From Streptomyces sp. RKAG293 (GTDB taxonomy: Bacteria > Actinomycetota > Actinomycetes > Streptomycetales > Streptomycetaceae): 64,000 nt of DNA. The notes beneath the pieces were generated by a model, which was not told the origin of the DNA, made no database searches, and saw nothing but the letters and a program-made list of their open reading frames with translations. The stretch spans positions 8,417,001 to 8,481,000 of the forward strand of contig NZ_JAJOZB010000001.1 of NCBI RefSeq assembly GCF_023701745.1. Direction: 5' to 3'. This document shows, in pieces, positions 52,301 to 61,205 of this stretch. Each line of letters begins with the position of its first letter. Within the stretch, counting starts at the first letter, position 1. Both the position numbers and the translations under genes were made by a program.

Positions 52301-52630
52301 CGGACACCCGGGCCCCGACAGGTGCGTCAGGCTGTAGCCGGAGATCTTCTTGTCGGTGTACTCGTAGCCGCCGCCGTCGGGCCGGTGCGGGGTCGTGTCC
52401 GGACTCCACTGGACCATCCCGAACGGCGCGTCGGCGCCCGGAAAGGTGTCGACCGCTCCGGAGGTTCCGATGATCGGGTTCACCAGCGAGGCGGGATCGT
52501 CGACGAGTCCGGCCGCATGGGCCGCGGGGGCGCCGAGCGCCTGAACCGGCAGCGCCACCAGAACGGCCGCGGAGAACGCGGCCACAGCGGTACGGAGGAC
52601 GGGCGCGCCAGTGCGCCCATATCGTGTCAT
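49304..52630 (-). CDS. Secreted GH92 alpha-1,2-mannosidase-like glycosidase with accessory domains
   Basis: 1108 aa from the ATG at 52630 with GGAG nine bases upstream. Sec signal peptide (1 to about 41, ending PAAHAAG). GH92 N-terminal beta-sandwich starting VNPIIGTSGAVDTFPGADAPFGM, then the (alpha/alpha)6 domain with YSGWDTYRSQ, ESYVMVGDPADGIIAGAY, NEPSVEIPWEY and GNDDLGAMSSWYVWSELGMYP. A NEW3-like Ig domain (about 815-915) and a C-terminal jelly-roll module (about 925-1108) that likely binds glycan follow. GH92 enzymes are calcium-dependent exo-alpha-mannosidases acting on N-glycan or yeast mannan. A perfect LacI-type operator lies upstream. Confidence 0.93.
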   Translation of the reverse strand: MTRYGRTGAPVLRTAVAAFSAAVLVALPVQALGAPAAHAAGLVDDPASLVNPIIGTSGAVDTFPGADAPFGMVQWSPDTTPHRPDGGGYEYTDKKISGYSLTHLSGPGCPAAGDLPILPFTGALTGDPAATSVGFDHAEETARAGYYALTDGAGVNTELTATARAGMGRFTFPSGSDAHLLLKLSGGATKIDGTRAQIVNDHEVTGAIDSGHFCGANNTYTLHFTISFDQPFSSSGTWVGSTMNPNAKALKLGAPQQQLSAATTRAATPEAHFTLPSKQQPTTHGGAGASKAKAPAGPPVVGANGVYLGFDTSKSATVTAKVGISYTSDANAAGNVASEIHGWNFDTVRQATHNAWNRTLGRIRIGGGNADQQTQFYTALYHSLLHPNVFSDSNGQYMGMDRQIHRTAKGHVQYANYSGWDTYRSQTQLMALVAPAVASDVVTSMLNGYHQIGILPKWAQNNGESYVMVGDPADGIIAGAYAFGAHGFDTGDALTAMTWQATHPNGDRPGQAVRDAKGYLPIDNGTWGCCNFYGPVSTQLEYDSADYAIAAFAKSLGKKDLYSTFAGRAQDWQNVFNPQTGYLQAKLASGEFAAGFTPGTSNGFVEGTSAQYTPMVPFNLQALIQSRGGAAAYSSYLDGLLSALTEPDSTHADLSNEPSVEIPWEYAYLGQPWKTQKAVRDVQHQLYFNAPVGSFGNDDLGAMSSWYVWSELGMYPETPGTDTLVLGSPVFPTAKVTLGNGRTVTINAPAAATGSPYVQGLKVNGAVWDKPWTSFGKLSGGATLDYTLAATPNTSWGAAASAAPPSDSTGQRDVIAATGPSGAGLVLAPGASGTGTLNLANISDRPVTVGWTATPPSGVTMATTNGTLTVPAHSPAEQQLQVTAGSTEGAYSIPISLTGSDGGSLPSTALHVAVAAPGALWPYATGTGVYPDGKTFGSGFDEQGWAYSQNALDAAGVKTGGSVTSDGIAYPWPAGSGKPDNIAAAGQTIPVAAPANATAIGFLGAAINAPSTGTSGAVTVTYTDGSTEKVTLAMSDWTLNAGGSTPLPGTTTVVRTPYRNVGDGSKDTVGTYLFSSKLPLTGGKQIASVTLPVTADGTLHLFGIGFAG

Positions 52631-52730
52631 CACGTGGCTCCAGGAGACGATTGAGGATCTTCTAGGTGACATACGTGCGCACTTGCCGAAGGCAGAGTCG
52701 TGAACTGTTTCAGAGCGGTCCATCCACCGA

Positions 52731-52746
52731 CTGACAACGTTGTCAG
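52731..52746. promoter_or_regulatory. Perfect 16-bp LacI-type palindrome upstream of GH92
   Basis: CTGACAACGTTGTCAG is fully self-complementary, with the central CG typical of LacI-family operators, 101 bases upstream of the GH92 start. No LacI gene is in the window, so the regulator is encoded elsewhere. Confidence 0.8.
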
Positions 52747-53043
52747 ACCGGATCAACAAATAGTGAAGCCGCCCTCTGAGGGAAAGTCAACAAGGCCTGT
52801 CGCCAACGGAGTCGGGTCACGGGCGGGGCGCCGATAGGGCGCGCGCGTACACCCATTCGGTGCAGAACGTACAGAAGCGCGGCAGTCAAGAGGGCATGTC
52901 AGGGCGGTGGTTGGCCCTATCCGTGGACGTTGCTGCCAGGCAATCGGAGTAACAAAAGGGGGCGGCGCATTCGAGGCGGCGGGGAATTGCCGCCGCCTTT
53001 GCGAAGGGGCTGTTTCCCCGTTCGGGTGGCGCTCTTGTCGCGT

Positions 53044-53439
53044 CTATCGCGCGGGCTCGAACCGTTCGTGGTCCGACGCCGGGACGGGCTTCGGGGACGG
53101 GCCGTAGGCGTTCATGTAGGGCTTGCTGTCACTCGCCAGGTAGATGGTCACGAAGATCCAGCCGACGAGCGGAATGACGCCCGCGAGCAGATACCAGCCC
53201 GACCGGTCGGTGTCGTGCAGTCGGCGCCAGATCACGGATATGCAGGGCAGGAGCGTGGCGATGCCGTACGCCGTGGAGAAGTACGGGCCGGCGCCGAGCG
53301 ACCACTCGGCGACCTGCAATGCGAAGCTGATGATCATGGTGACCAGGTAGAACTGCAAGAATTCCTTGCGGCGTGCCCGCCCGCGGAAATTCAGATGGTT
53401 CCGGAGTGCTTCCAGGTACCAGTTGATGGGGTCCTCCAA
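53044..53439 (-). CDS. DUF805 membrane protein
   Basis: 131 aa. Typical DUF805 layout: NFRGRARRKEF near the start, hydrophobic helices at about 28-45, 55-70 and 82-100, and the conserved RRLHDTDRSGWYLL between the second and third. C-terminal tail Pro-rich. Function of DUF805 unknown. The 413-bp region between the GH92 start (52630) and this gene's end holds the LacI-type operator and otherwise no gene. Confidence 0.92.
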   Translation of the reverse strand: MEDPINWYLEALRNHLNFRGRARRKEFLQFYLVTMIISFALQVAEWSLGAGPYFSTAYGIATLLPCISVIWRRLHDTDRSGWYLLAGVIPLVGWIFVTIYLASDSKPYMNAYGPSPKPVPASDHERFEPAR

Positions 53440-53593
53440 GGACAGCGATGGCGCCTGTCCGTGCGGACCAAGCCAAAGAAATGAATTTATGGGGCGGAAG
53501 TCCGCAGGTCAAGCAGTTGCCCGCCGGGCCGGAGAGGAGTGGGGAGCGCTGTGCCGGGTCCGGCAAGGCCGGCTGGAGCGGTCGTGACGAGTG

Positions 53594-53626
53594 CCTGGCG
53601 TTGACGTCAGGGTCAAGGTCTACCGT
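53594..53626 (+). promoter_or_regulatory. MerR promoter region with imperfect dyad
   Basis: CCTGGCG-TTGA-CGTCAGG (53594-53611, 6 of 7 arm matches) is followed by a second dyad TTGAC-GTCAGG-GTCAA (53601-53616) and by TACCGT (53621-53626), which ends six bases before the ATG at 53633. Layout fits MerR-type autoregulated promoters with a leaderless mRNA, though the -35 element is not clear. Confidence 0.5.
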
Positions 53627-53632
53627 CTGGGT

Positions 53633-54064
53633 ATGCGGATCGGTGAGTTGGCGGAACGGGCGGGTGTGACCACCCGTGCCCTGCGGTATTACGAGTCGCT
53701 CGGGCTGCTGCCCGCGCGGCGCGCCGGGAATGGATACCGGTCCTACGGCGAGGACGATCTGCGCCTTCTGGCGCAGATCCGCACGCTGCAGGATTTCGGG
53801 TTCGGGCTGGAGGAGACCCGCCCGTTCGTCGAATGCCTGCGTGCCGGGCATCCGGAGGGGGACTCGTGTCCCGCTTCGCTGGACGTCTACCGGCGCAAGC
53901 TCGCCGAGCTCGACGACGTCATCGCGCGGCTGCGCGAGGTGCGCGAGCAGGTCGGGGCGCAATTGGCGCGCGCGGAGGTGGAGGCCACCGCGCAGACACC
54001 GGAGAGCTCACCGCCGCGGTGTGAATGGGCCGGATACCCGGACGACGAGGGGATGAGGAGCTGA
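53633..54064 (+). CDS. MerR family regulator, thioredoxin-linked
   Basis: 143 aa from the ATG at 53633. Winged HTH at the very N-terminus (RIGELAERAGVTTRALRYYESLGLLP), dimer coiled coil (about 85-120). Two cysteines (Cys68, Cys79, in ECLRAGHPEGDSC) could sense metal or redox state. The thioredoxin gene starts one base after its stop, and such MerR-Trx pairs suggest thiol-stress control. The ATG is probably the transcription start. Confidence 0.92.
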   Translation: MRIGELAERAGVTTRALRYYESLGLLPARRAGNGYRSYGEDDLRLLAQIRTLQDFGFGLEETRPFVECLRAGHPEGDSCPASLDVYRRKLAELDDVIARLREVREQVGAQLARAEVEATAQTPESSPPRCEWAGYPDDEGMRS

Positions 54065-54065
54065 G

Positions 54066-54401
54066 ATGGCGCAGGCGACAGGAGTGGCCACGGTGACGGA
54101 TGCGACGTTCGCCGAGGAGGTGCTGGCGGCCGAGGGGCCGGTGCTCGTGGAGTTCACCGCCGACTGGTGCGGGCCGTGCCGCATGATCGCCCCGGTCCTG
54201 GAGGCGGTCGCCGAGGAGCAGGCGGGCCGGCTCAAGGTGGTGCTGCTCGACGTGGACAAGAACCCGGAGACGCAGGCGGCGTACGGCGTGCTGTCGATGC
54301 CGACACTCATGGTCTTCAGCGCCGGGCAGCCGGTGAAGTCGATGGTCGGAGCCCGCCCGAAGCGGCGGCTCCTCCAGGAGCTCGACGACATTCTCAGCTG
54401 A
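54066..54401 (+). CDS. Thioredoxin
   Basis: 111 aa; GAGGAG within the MerR end serves as ribosome binding site. Canonical thioredoxin fold: VLVEFTADWCGPCRM with the WCGPC active site (Cys35, Cys38), the cis-Pro segment SMPTLMVF and a C-terminal helix. Reduces protein disulphides in the cytoplasm. Operon with the MerR regulator; ends at a strong bidirectional terminator. Confidence 0.96.
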   Translation: MAQATGVATVTDATFAEEVLAAEGPVLVEFTADWCGPCRMIAPVLEAVAEEQAGRLKVVLLDVDKNPETQAAYGVLSMPTLMVFSAGQPVKSMVGARPKRRLLQELDDILS

Positions 54402-54436
54402 CCGTCCCGGCCGCCGGGCGCTCCCGCCCGTACGCC

Positions 54437-54475
54437 ACGCGGCCCCCGACCGTGCAGCACGGTCGGGGGCCGCGT
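54437..54475. terminator. Strong bidirectional terminator
   Basis: Perfect 18-bp arms (54437-54454 and 54458-54475) with a CAG loop, between the convergent thioredoxin and MmpS-like genes. Confidence 0.92.
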
Positions 54476-54485
54476 CGCGTGCCGA

Positions 54486-55073
54486 TCATCCGTTGGTGTT
54501 GACCCAGCCGTCGCCCCCGAAGTCCTGGCTGATCTGACACATGGCGATGTTGCAGCTGCCCGACGCCTCAGCCTTGGAGATCACCTTGCCGTTGACGAGG
54601 ATCGAGCACTTCACGTGGCCCCCGCCCTGCAACTGCGCGGTGATCGAGTAGTACATGGGCGTCCCCAGCGGCTTCGTCACCTTCAACGGCACCTTCCCCG
54701 AGAAGCTCGATCCGGCGGGACCGTAGGTGACCTCGGCGGTGCTGCCCTCCACCACGTACGTCACCGTCTCCGCGGCCGCCTTCGTCTCGGCGGCCGGAGC
54801 CTTCGGCGTCGCCTCTGTCGCCGGCCCGGTCGTCGCGGCCTTCTGCGAACCGGGCGCTGCGGCAGGTGCGGACACGGTCGGAGTGCCGGCCTTGTCGTCG
54901 CTGTCCTTCTTGCCCCCGCCGGCCACCGCGGCGATCACGCCGATCACGACGCAGAACGCCGCGACCGCGATGAAGGCGGTCAGGCAGCCGCTTCTCTTGC
55001 GCTTGGCCGGTGGCGCCTGCGGTGCCTGCGGTTGTTGAGGTTGGCCCCAGCCCTGTGGTTGCTGATACGACAC
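54486..55073 (-). CDS. MmpS-like membrane-anchored protein
   Basis: 195 aa. Gln/Pro-rich cytoplasmic N-terminus (MSYQQPQGWGQPQQPQ), one membrane helix (about 30-50, LTAFIAVAAFCVVIGVIAAV), Ala/Thr/Pro linker, and a beta-sandwich of about 95 residues (TYVVEGSTAEVTYG ... GGHVKCSILVNGKVISKAEASG) with cysteines near the end. The C-terminal domain matches MmpS transport accessory proteins, which pair with MmpL exporters in mycobacteria. No MmpL gene is near. It is exported and membrane-anchored; role in Streptomyces unknown. Confidence 0.85.
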   Translation of the reverse strand: MSYQQPQGWGQPQQPQAPQAPPAKRKRSGCLTAFIAVAAFCVVIGVIAAVAGGGKKDSDDKAGTPTVSAPAAAPGSQKAATTGPATEATPKAPAAETKAAAETVTYVVEGSTAEVTYGPAGSSFSGKVPLKVTKPLGTPMYYSITAQLQGGGHVKCSILVNGKVISKAEASGSCNIAMCQISQDFGGDGWVNTNG

Positions 55074-55283
55074 GATGCCCCCAAGGTCTCAAAAAGTTGA
55101 GGATTGAAGCATCTCGCCCCACATGTCACCCAGTACTCATAGTTGCGAGTCCGTGACACAAAAAACCGGGAAAGGTAGGGAAGAAGGCGGATATTCAGGC
55201 ATCAGCCCTCTACTGGGAGGTTATTTTCGGAGTTCGGGACGGGTCGGACAGCCGGTCTTCCAACCCGCCAACGCACTGTCGCG

Positions 55284-55874
55284 TCACGTGATCGTGGGGC
55301 GGGCCCGTACGTGCATGCGTTCGCCCTGCGCTCCGAACAGGCTGAGGAACTCGACCGGGTACGTTCCGGCGTTGGCGAAGCCGTGCGGGGTGCGGGTGTC
55401 GAATTCGGCGGCCTCGCCGGCGGTGAGGACGAGGTCGTGTTCGCCCAGGGCCAGCCGTAGCTTGCCGGACAGGACGTAGAGCCATTCGTAGCCCTCGTGC
55501 GTCCCCTGCTCGGGGCGGACGTCGCTCCCGGTCCCCACCGGGAGGATCTGCTTGTAGGCGTGCAGACCGCCGAGGTGGCGGGTCAGGGGGACGAAGGTCT
55601 GGCCGTGCCGGGTGAAGGGGCGGGGACGGATGCGGGGGTCGCCGGTGTCCGGTGCGCCGACCAGTTCGTCCAGCGCCACACCGTGGGCCTTGGCCAGCGG
55701 CAGCAGGAGTTCCAGGGTCGGTTTGCGCTTCCCCGACTCCAGGCGAGAGAGGGTGCTGAGCGAGATGCCGGTCATCTCGCTCAGCTGCGCCAGGGTGGTA
55801 CCGCGGTCCTGCCGCAGCGCCCGCAGTCGCGGTCCCACCGCGGTCAGCACACCGGGAATGTCGTCGTCTGCCAT
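55284..55874 (-). CDS. XRE-family regulator with C-terminal cupin domain
   Basis: 196 aa from the ATG at 55874 (MADDDIPGVL). HTH_XRE (about 10-65: LRALRQDRGTTLAQLSEMTGISLSTLSRLESGKRKPTLELLLPLA), then a cupin (about 105-190: GYEWLYVLSGKLRLALGEHDLVLTAGEAAEFDTRTPHGFAN). Cupin-type XRE proteins sense small ligands and repress adjacent genes. TTGACA-18-GCAAAT ends six bases before the ATG, so a leaderless mRNA is likely, and a perfect dyad overlaps this promoter. Divergent from the flavin oxidoreductase gene, its probable target. Confidence 0.9.
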   Translation of the reverse strand: MADDDIPGVLTAVGPRLRALRQDRGTTLAQLSEMTGISLSTLSRLESGKRKPTLELLLPLAKAHGVALDELVGAPDTGDPRIRPRPFTRHGQTFVPLTRHLGGLHAYKQILPVGTGSDVRPEQGTHEGYEWLYVLSGKLRLALGEHDLVLTAGEAAEFDTRTPHGFANAGTYPVEFLSLFGAQGERMHVRARPTIT

Positions 55875-55880
55875 GTTTCT

Positions 55881-55910
55881 ATTTGCCATCCTGGCAAGAA
55901 ACTTTGTCAA
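55881..55910. promoter_or_regulatory. XRE promoter with overlapping dyad
   Basis: Minus-strand -35 TTGACA (55910-55905) and -10 GCAAAT (55886-55881). The palindrome TTGCCA-TCC-TGGCAA (55883-55897) covers the -10 region, fitting negative autoregulation and control of the divergent oxidoreductase. Confidence 0.7.
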
Positions 55911-55956
55911 GCGGGCGGCGCTGGGGTGACGATCGCGGTGAACGGAGGCGAGCGAA

Positions 55957-57096
55957 ATGACGACAGACGCACAGCAGACGACGACCGCCGCTGCCATGGA
56001 CGGGGAACAGCGCTACGACGTCGTGATCATCGGAGGCGGGGCCGCGGGACTGAGCGGAGCGCTGACTCTGGCGCGCGCACGGCGGTCGGTCCTGGTGATC
56101 GACGCAGGGCAGCCCAGGAACGCCCCGGCGGACGGCATCCATGGCTATCTGGGGCGCGAGGGCACACCACCCGGCGAACTCCTGGCGGCCGGCCGCGCGG
56201 AGGTGACCGGTTACGGCGGCGAGATCGTGTCGGGCACCGCGGCGACCGCCGAGCGCCGCCCGGGCGGGGAGTTCCGGGTCGTCCTCGCCGACGGGACCGC
56301 GGTTCTGGGGGCGCGGCTCCTCGTCACCACGGGCCTGGTCGACGAACTGCCCACGGTCCCCGGCGTCGCCGAACGGTGGGGGCGTGAGGTGCTGCACTGC
56401 CCGTACTGCCACGGCTGGGAGGTACGCGACCAGCGGATCGGCATTCTGGGGACCGGTCCCCTCGCCGTCCATCAGGCTCTGATGTGGCGGCAGTGGAGCA
56501 GCCGCATCACCCTCTTCCTGCACACCGCGCCGGAACCGGGTGCGGAGGAGTACGAGAAGCTCGCCGCCCGCGACATCGCGGTCGTCACCGGCGAGGTGTC
56601 CGGTCTGGTGACGGGCGCCGACCGGCTTTCCGGCGACCGTCCGTCCGGCGACCGTCCGTCCGACGGTCCTCCGTCCGGCGACCGTCCCTTCGACGACCGG
56701 CTCTCCGGCGTGCGGATGGCCGACGGCCGGGAGGTCGCGTGTCAGGCGCTCGTGATCGCTCCGCGATTCACCGCCCGCTCAGGGATCCTCGCCGGCCTCG
56801 GCCTCGAGATCACCGATCAGGAGATGAACGGCCACGTACTCGGCAGCTACGTCGCCGCCGATCCCCTGGGTGCCACCGCGGTGCCCGGCGTGTGGGTGGC
56901 CGGCAACGTCACCACCCTGTTCGAGCAGGTCATCGGCTCGGCCGCCGCGGGTGTGCGAGCCGGCTCGGCGATCAACGCCGACCTGACGACCGAGGACACC
57001 GACCGGGCCGTCGCCGCCCGCCGCGCCCCCTTCTCCCCGCACGTGGAGCGCGAGGTGTGCGAACGCGTTCTCGGCGACCGCCGGCACGGCTTGTGA
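55957..57096 (+). CDS. Thioredoxin-reductase-like NAD(P)/FAD-dependent oxidoreductase
   Basis: 379 aa. FAD motif VVIIGGGAAGLSGALTLARA (22-41), an NAD(P) site GILGTGPLAVHQAL and a C-terminal GVWVAGNVTTLFEQVIGSAAAG FAD contact. The HCPYCHGWE segment holds the CPYC pair (Cys148, Cys151) at the thioredoxin-reductase position. A 20-residue insert of SGDRP-type repeats (about 225-244) interrupts the NADPH domain. Such proteins reduce or oxidise dithiols or natural-product disulphides. Divergent from XRE-cupin; a methyltransferase follows on the same strand, 83 bases later. Confidence 0.92.
   Translation: MTTDAQQTTTAAAMDGEQRYDVVIIGGGAAGLSGALTLARARRSVLVIDAGQPRNAPADGIHGYLGREGTPPGELLAAGRAEVTGYGGEIVSGTAATAERRPGGEFRVVLADGTAVLGARLLVTTGLVDELPTVPGVAERWGREVLHCPYCHGWEVRDQRIGILGTGPLAVHQALMWRQWSSRITLFLHTAPEPGAEEYEKLAARDIAVVTGEVSGLVTGADRLSGDRPSGDRPSDGPPSGDRPFDDRLSGVRMADGREVACQALVIAPRFTARSGILAGLGLEITDQEMNGHVLGSYVAADPLGATAVPGVWVAGNVTTLFEQVIGSAAAGVRAGSAINADLTTEDTDRAVAARRAPFSPHVEREVCERVLGDRRHGL
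56629..56688. repeat. In-frame 15-bp minisatellite in the oxidoreductase gene
   Basis: Four 15-bp units: two perfect copies of TCCGGCGACCGTCCG (56629-56643, 56644-56658), one diverged unit and one near copy. They encode Ser-Gly-Asp-Arg-Pro repeats and keep the frame. Confidence 0.85.
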
Positions 57097-57179
57097 TCCG
57101 GCCCCACCGGATCCGAACTCACTCGGCCCGGCTGCGCACCACCCTCAACGACACCGCAGATCTGACGAAGGATGCTCCG

Positions 57180-57830
57180 ATGACCGACCACCTCGACCAC
57201 GCCTCCGCCCAAGAGTTCTGGGACGCCCGCTACGGTTCCAGCGACCGGATCTGGAGCGGCAACCCCAACGCCGCCCTGGTTCGTGAAGCCGTCGGCCTGA
57301 CCCCCGGCAGCGCCCTGGACCTCGGATGCGGAGAGGGAGCCGACGCGCTGTGGCTGGCGCAGCAGAAGTGGAACGTCACTGCCGTCGACATCTCTCGGAA
57401 GGCACTGGAGCGCGGGGCAGAACATGCGGTGGCCGCGGGTGTGGCCGACCGGATCGACTGGCAGTGGTGCGACCTGGCGGCATCGTTCCCCGGCGGCACC
57501 TTCGACCTCGTCTCCGCCCACTTCCTGCACTCGCCCGTCACGATGCCCAGGGAGCAGATCCTGCGCAGCGCCGCGGCGGCCGTCGCCCCGGGCGGCGTGC
57601 TGCTGGTCGTCGGGCACGCCGGATCCCCGTCCTGGGTGACCGAGGTGGCCGACCACCGTCACGACCTGCACTTCCCCACGCCCGAGGAGGTCTTCGCGGA
57701 CCTCGATCTCCCCGCCGGACAGTGGGAGGTACTCCTCACCGACGTGCATGAGAGCGGGCTGACCGGCCCCGACGGGCAGCCCGCAACCCGCACGGACAAC
57801 ACCCTCAAGCTCCGGCGCCTGGCGCAGTGA
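57180..57830 (+). CDS. Class I SAM-dependent methyltransferase
   Basis: 216 aa; ATG at 57180 with GAAGGA seven bases upstream. The Rossmann methyltransferase motif I ALDLGCGEGADALWLA, motif II VTAVDISRKALERG, motif IV-like FDLVSAHFLHSP and the GGVLLVVGH loop are clear. The N-terminal EFWDARYGSSDRIWSGNPNAALV resembles thiopurine/tellurite-type small-molecule methyltransferases. Together with the preceding flavoprotein it may process a thiol or tellurium/selenium-like substrate; this is inference. A terminator follows. Confidence 0.9.
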   Translation: MTDHLDHASAQEFWDARYGSSDRIWSGNPNAALVREAVGLTPGSALDLGCGEGADALWLAQQKWNVTAVDISRKALERGAEHAVAAGVADRIDWQWCDLAASFPGGTFDLVSAHFLHSPVTMPREQILRSAAAAVAPGGVLLVVGHAGSPSWVTEVADHRHDLHFPTPEEVFADLDLPAGQWEVLLTDVHESGLTGPDGQPATRTDNTLKLRRLAQ

Positions 57831-57849
57831 ACCCCTGCCCGTAGGACTT

Positions 57850-57885
57850 GCCTCGCCCCGTCGGATGCTGCCGACGGGGCGAGGC
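57850..57885 (+). terminator. Terminator after methyltransferase gene
   Basis: GCCTCGCCCCGTCGG (57850-57864) and CCGACGGGGCGAGGC (57871-57885) are perfect 15-bp arms with a 6-nt loop. It also faces the convergent MFS gene. Confidence 0.9.
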
Positions 57886-57925
57886 GAGTGGGTTTCCGTC
57901 CGCCCGCGTGGGGGCGTCGGTGATC

Positions 57926-59275
<1,350 letters not shown>

Positions 59276-59379
59276 GGGCCCATGGAACAGCCGCCGCCCG
59301 CTGCGATCCGGCGGGTTTTCGACCTCACCCTGAGCGTTCGCGAGCGAGCCGCCACGGCAGCTGGCCGGGCGGGTGGGGG

Positions 59380-60231
59380 CTACTGGAGACCTGTCGCGGT
59401 CCGGATGAGGTCGGCGACGGCTCTGGACCGGCTGTGCGGTGGCCAGGCGATCACGGTGGTGACCGTCGGCGCGTCCAGCACGGGCACGGCGGCGAGGTCA
59501 CCGTGCAGTTGGGCTCGGCACGACTCCGGTGAGACCGCACAGGCACGGCCGAGCGCGACGAGCTGCAACAACTGCGCATGGTCGCGGACCTGCGGGCCGG
59601 GGCCGGGCGGGTAGGTGCCGTCGGGGTCGGGCCAGCGGGGGAGGGGCAGGCCCGGCAGCCCGGTGATGTCGGCCATGTGCACATGGGCCCGGGCGGTGAG
59701 CGGATGCCCGGCCGGCAGGACCACAACCTGACTCTCCGTGCTGAGCTCCTCGGTGTGGAATCCGGCCGTCGAGTCGAACGGCCGGTGCAGCAGCGCCACG
59801 TCGGCCCGGCCATCGCGCAGGAGTCGTTCCTGCTCGGCCGGACCGCACAGGATGACGTCGACGGGGACCGCGCCGGGTTCGGCGGCGTACGCGTCGAGCA
59901 GTCTCGCCAGCAGTTCCCTGGACGCGCTGGCCTTCGTGACCAGGACCAGGCCGGGGCGGCCGGTCACGGAAAGGGCGGCGCGGCGGGTCCGATGCTCGGC
60001 GGCCTCGACCGCGTCGAGAGCCGCCCGGCCCTCGACCAACAGCACCGAGCCGGCCTCGGTCAGCGTGACAGCGCGACTGGTCCGATCCAACAGCACTGCA
60101 CCGAGCCGGCGTTCGAGCCGCTGGATCGCCCGTGACAACGGTGGCTGCGCGATCCCGAGGCGCTGTGCGGCACGCCCGAAGTGCAGCTCTTCAGCGACAG
60201 CGACGAAATACCGCAGTTCCCGGGTCTCCAT
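59380..60231 (-). CDS. LysR family transcriptional regulator
   Basis: 283 aa. N-terminal winged HTH (METRELRYFVAVAEELHFGRAAQRLGIAQPPLSRAIQRLERRLG), then a two-lobed substrate-binding domain (about 90-280). Divergent from the SDR gene; the interval carries an ATACC-N5-GGTAT dyad with the T-N11-A pattern of LysR sites. It probably activates the SDR gene and may control the MFS gene downstream of itself. Confidence 0.93.
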   Translation of the reverse strand: METRELRYFVAVAEELHFGRAAQRLGIAQPPLSRAIQRLERRLGAVLLDRTSRAVTLTEAGSVLLVEGRAALDAVEAAEHRTRRAALSVTGRPGLVLVTKASASRELLARLLDAYAAEPGAVPVDVILCGPAEQERLLRDGRADVALLHRPFDSTAGFHTEELSTESQVVVLPAGHPLTARAHVHMADITGLPGLPLPRWPDPDGTYPPGPGPQVRDHAQLLQLVALGRACAVSPESCRAQLHGDLAAVPVLDAPTVTTVIAWPPHSRSRAVADLIRTATGLQ

Positions 60232-60253
60232 CCGGCCACGCTATCCCGGATCA

Positions 60254-60268
60254 ATACCCTGACGGTAT
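60254..60268. promoter_or_regulatory. LysR binding site candidate
   Basis: ATACC-CTGAC-GGTAT contains T60255-N11-A60267, the LysR box pattern, 23 bases upstream of the LysR start and 59 upstream of the SDR start. Confidence 0.65.
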
Positions 60269-60326
60269 CGTTGCGCACCCGATCGGTCTTGGACCCCCGC
60301 CGAGGCCCCAAGGCAGCATCGTCCCT

Positions 60327-61058
60327 ATGACTGAACGGACGATCGCGCTGGTCACCGGCGCGAACAAGGGAATTGGCTACGAGATCGCCGCAGGCCTGGG
60401 CGCCCTCGGCTGGAGCATCGGCGTCGGCGCCCGCGACGACCAGCGCCGAAGCACCGCGGTGGAGAAACTGCGCGCCGCCGGCATCGACGCGTTCGCCGTA
60501 CCGCTGGACGTGACCGACGACGCGAGCGCGACCGCCGCCGCACGGCTGATCGACGAACGGGCCGGACGCCTCGACGTGCTCGTCAACAACGCCGCCATCG
60601 CAGGCGACATGCCACAGGAGCCCACCCGGATCGACCCCGCCACCATCCACACGGTCGTGGACACCAACGTGATCGGCGTCATCCGCGTCACCAACGCGGT
60701 GCTGCCGCTGCTGCGCCGCTCCGCCGCACCACGGATCGTGAACATGTCCAGCAGCGTCGGCTCCCTCACCCGGCAGTCAGGACCCACCGCCGAGCAGACG
60801 GCAGGTCCGGTGTCCGCGGCGTACGCGCCGTCGAAGACGTTCCTGAACGCCGTCACCCTCCAATACGCCCGGGAGCTGAGCGGCACGAACATCCTGATCA
60901 ACACCGGCTGCCCCGGCTACGTCGCCACCGACCTCAACGGCTTCCGCGGCGTGCGCACCCCCGAACAGGGCGCGGCTATCGCCATCGAACTCGCGACCCT
61001 GCCCGACGACGGCCCCACCGGACAGTTCTTCGACGACGCCGGCGTAGTGCCCTGGTGA
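60327..61058 (+). CDS. Classical SDR family oxidoreductase
   Basis: 243 aa from the ATG at 60327. Cofactor loop TGANKGIG (10-17), DVTDD after the third strand, NNAAIAG, active-site SSSVGS and Y166-x-x-x-K170 (YAPSK). The TGANKGIGYEIAAGLG wording resembles carbonyl-reductase-like SDRs. NADP-dependent reduction of a ketone or aldehyde is likely. Divergent LysR is the probable regulator. The frame extends upstream into the LysR gene but without conservation. Confidence 0.93.
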   Translation: MTERTIALVTGANKGIGYEIAAGLGALGWSIGVGARDDQRRSTAVEKLRAAGIDAFAVPLDVTDDASATAAARLIDERAGRLDVLVNNAAIAGDMPQEPTRIDPATIHTVVDTNVIGVIRVTNAVLPLLRRSAAPRIVNMSSSVGSLTRQSGPTAEQTAGPVSAAYAPSKTFLNAVTLQYARELSGTNILINTGCPGYVATDLNGFRGVRTPEQGAAIAIELATLPDDGPTGQFFDDAGVVPW

Positions 61059-61205
61059 TGTGCACGGCGGCCATCACCCGCCAGGCCGATGCCGCTGCGC
61101 CCACACATCTGGTGGCAACAAGGCCGACCATCTGGTGACAAGTGGCGCGACCGCTGAGCCACCTCGGCACGTCACGGAAGGGTTCGCTGGCGCGCATGAC
61201 ATGAA

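Noticed and set aside
49331..52654. 1107-codon plus-strand frame antisense to GH92
   Set aside because: No recognisable motifs and low-complexity composition, whereas the minus strand encodes a complete GH92 with signal peptide, operator and terminator.
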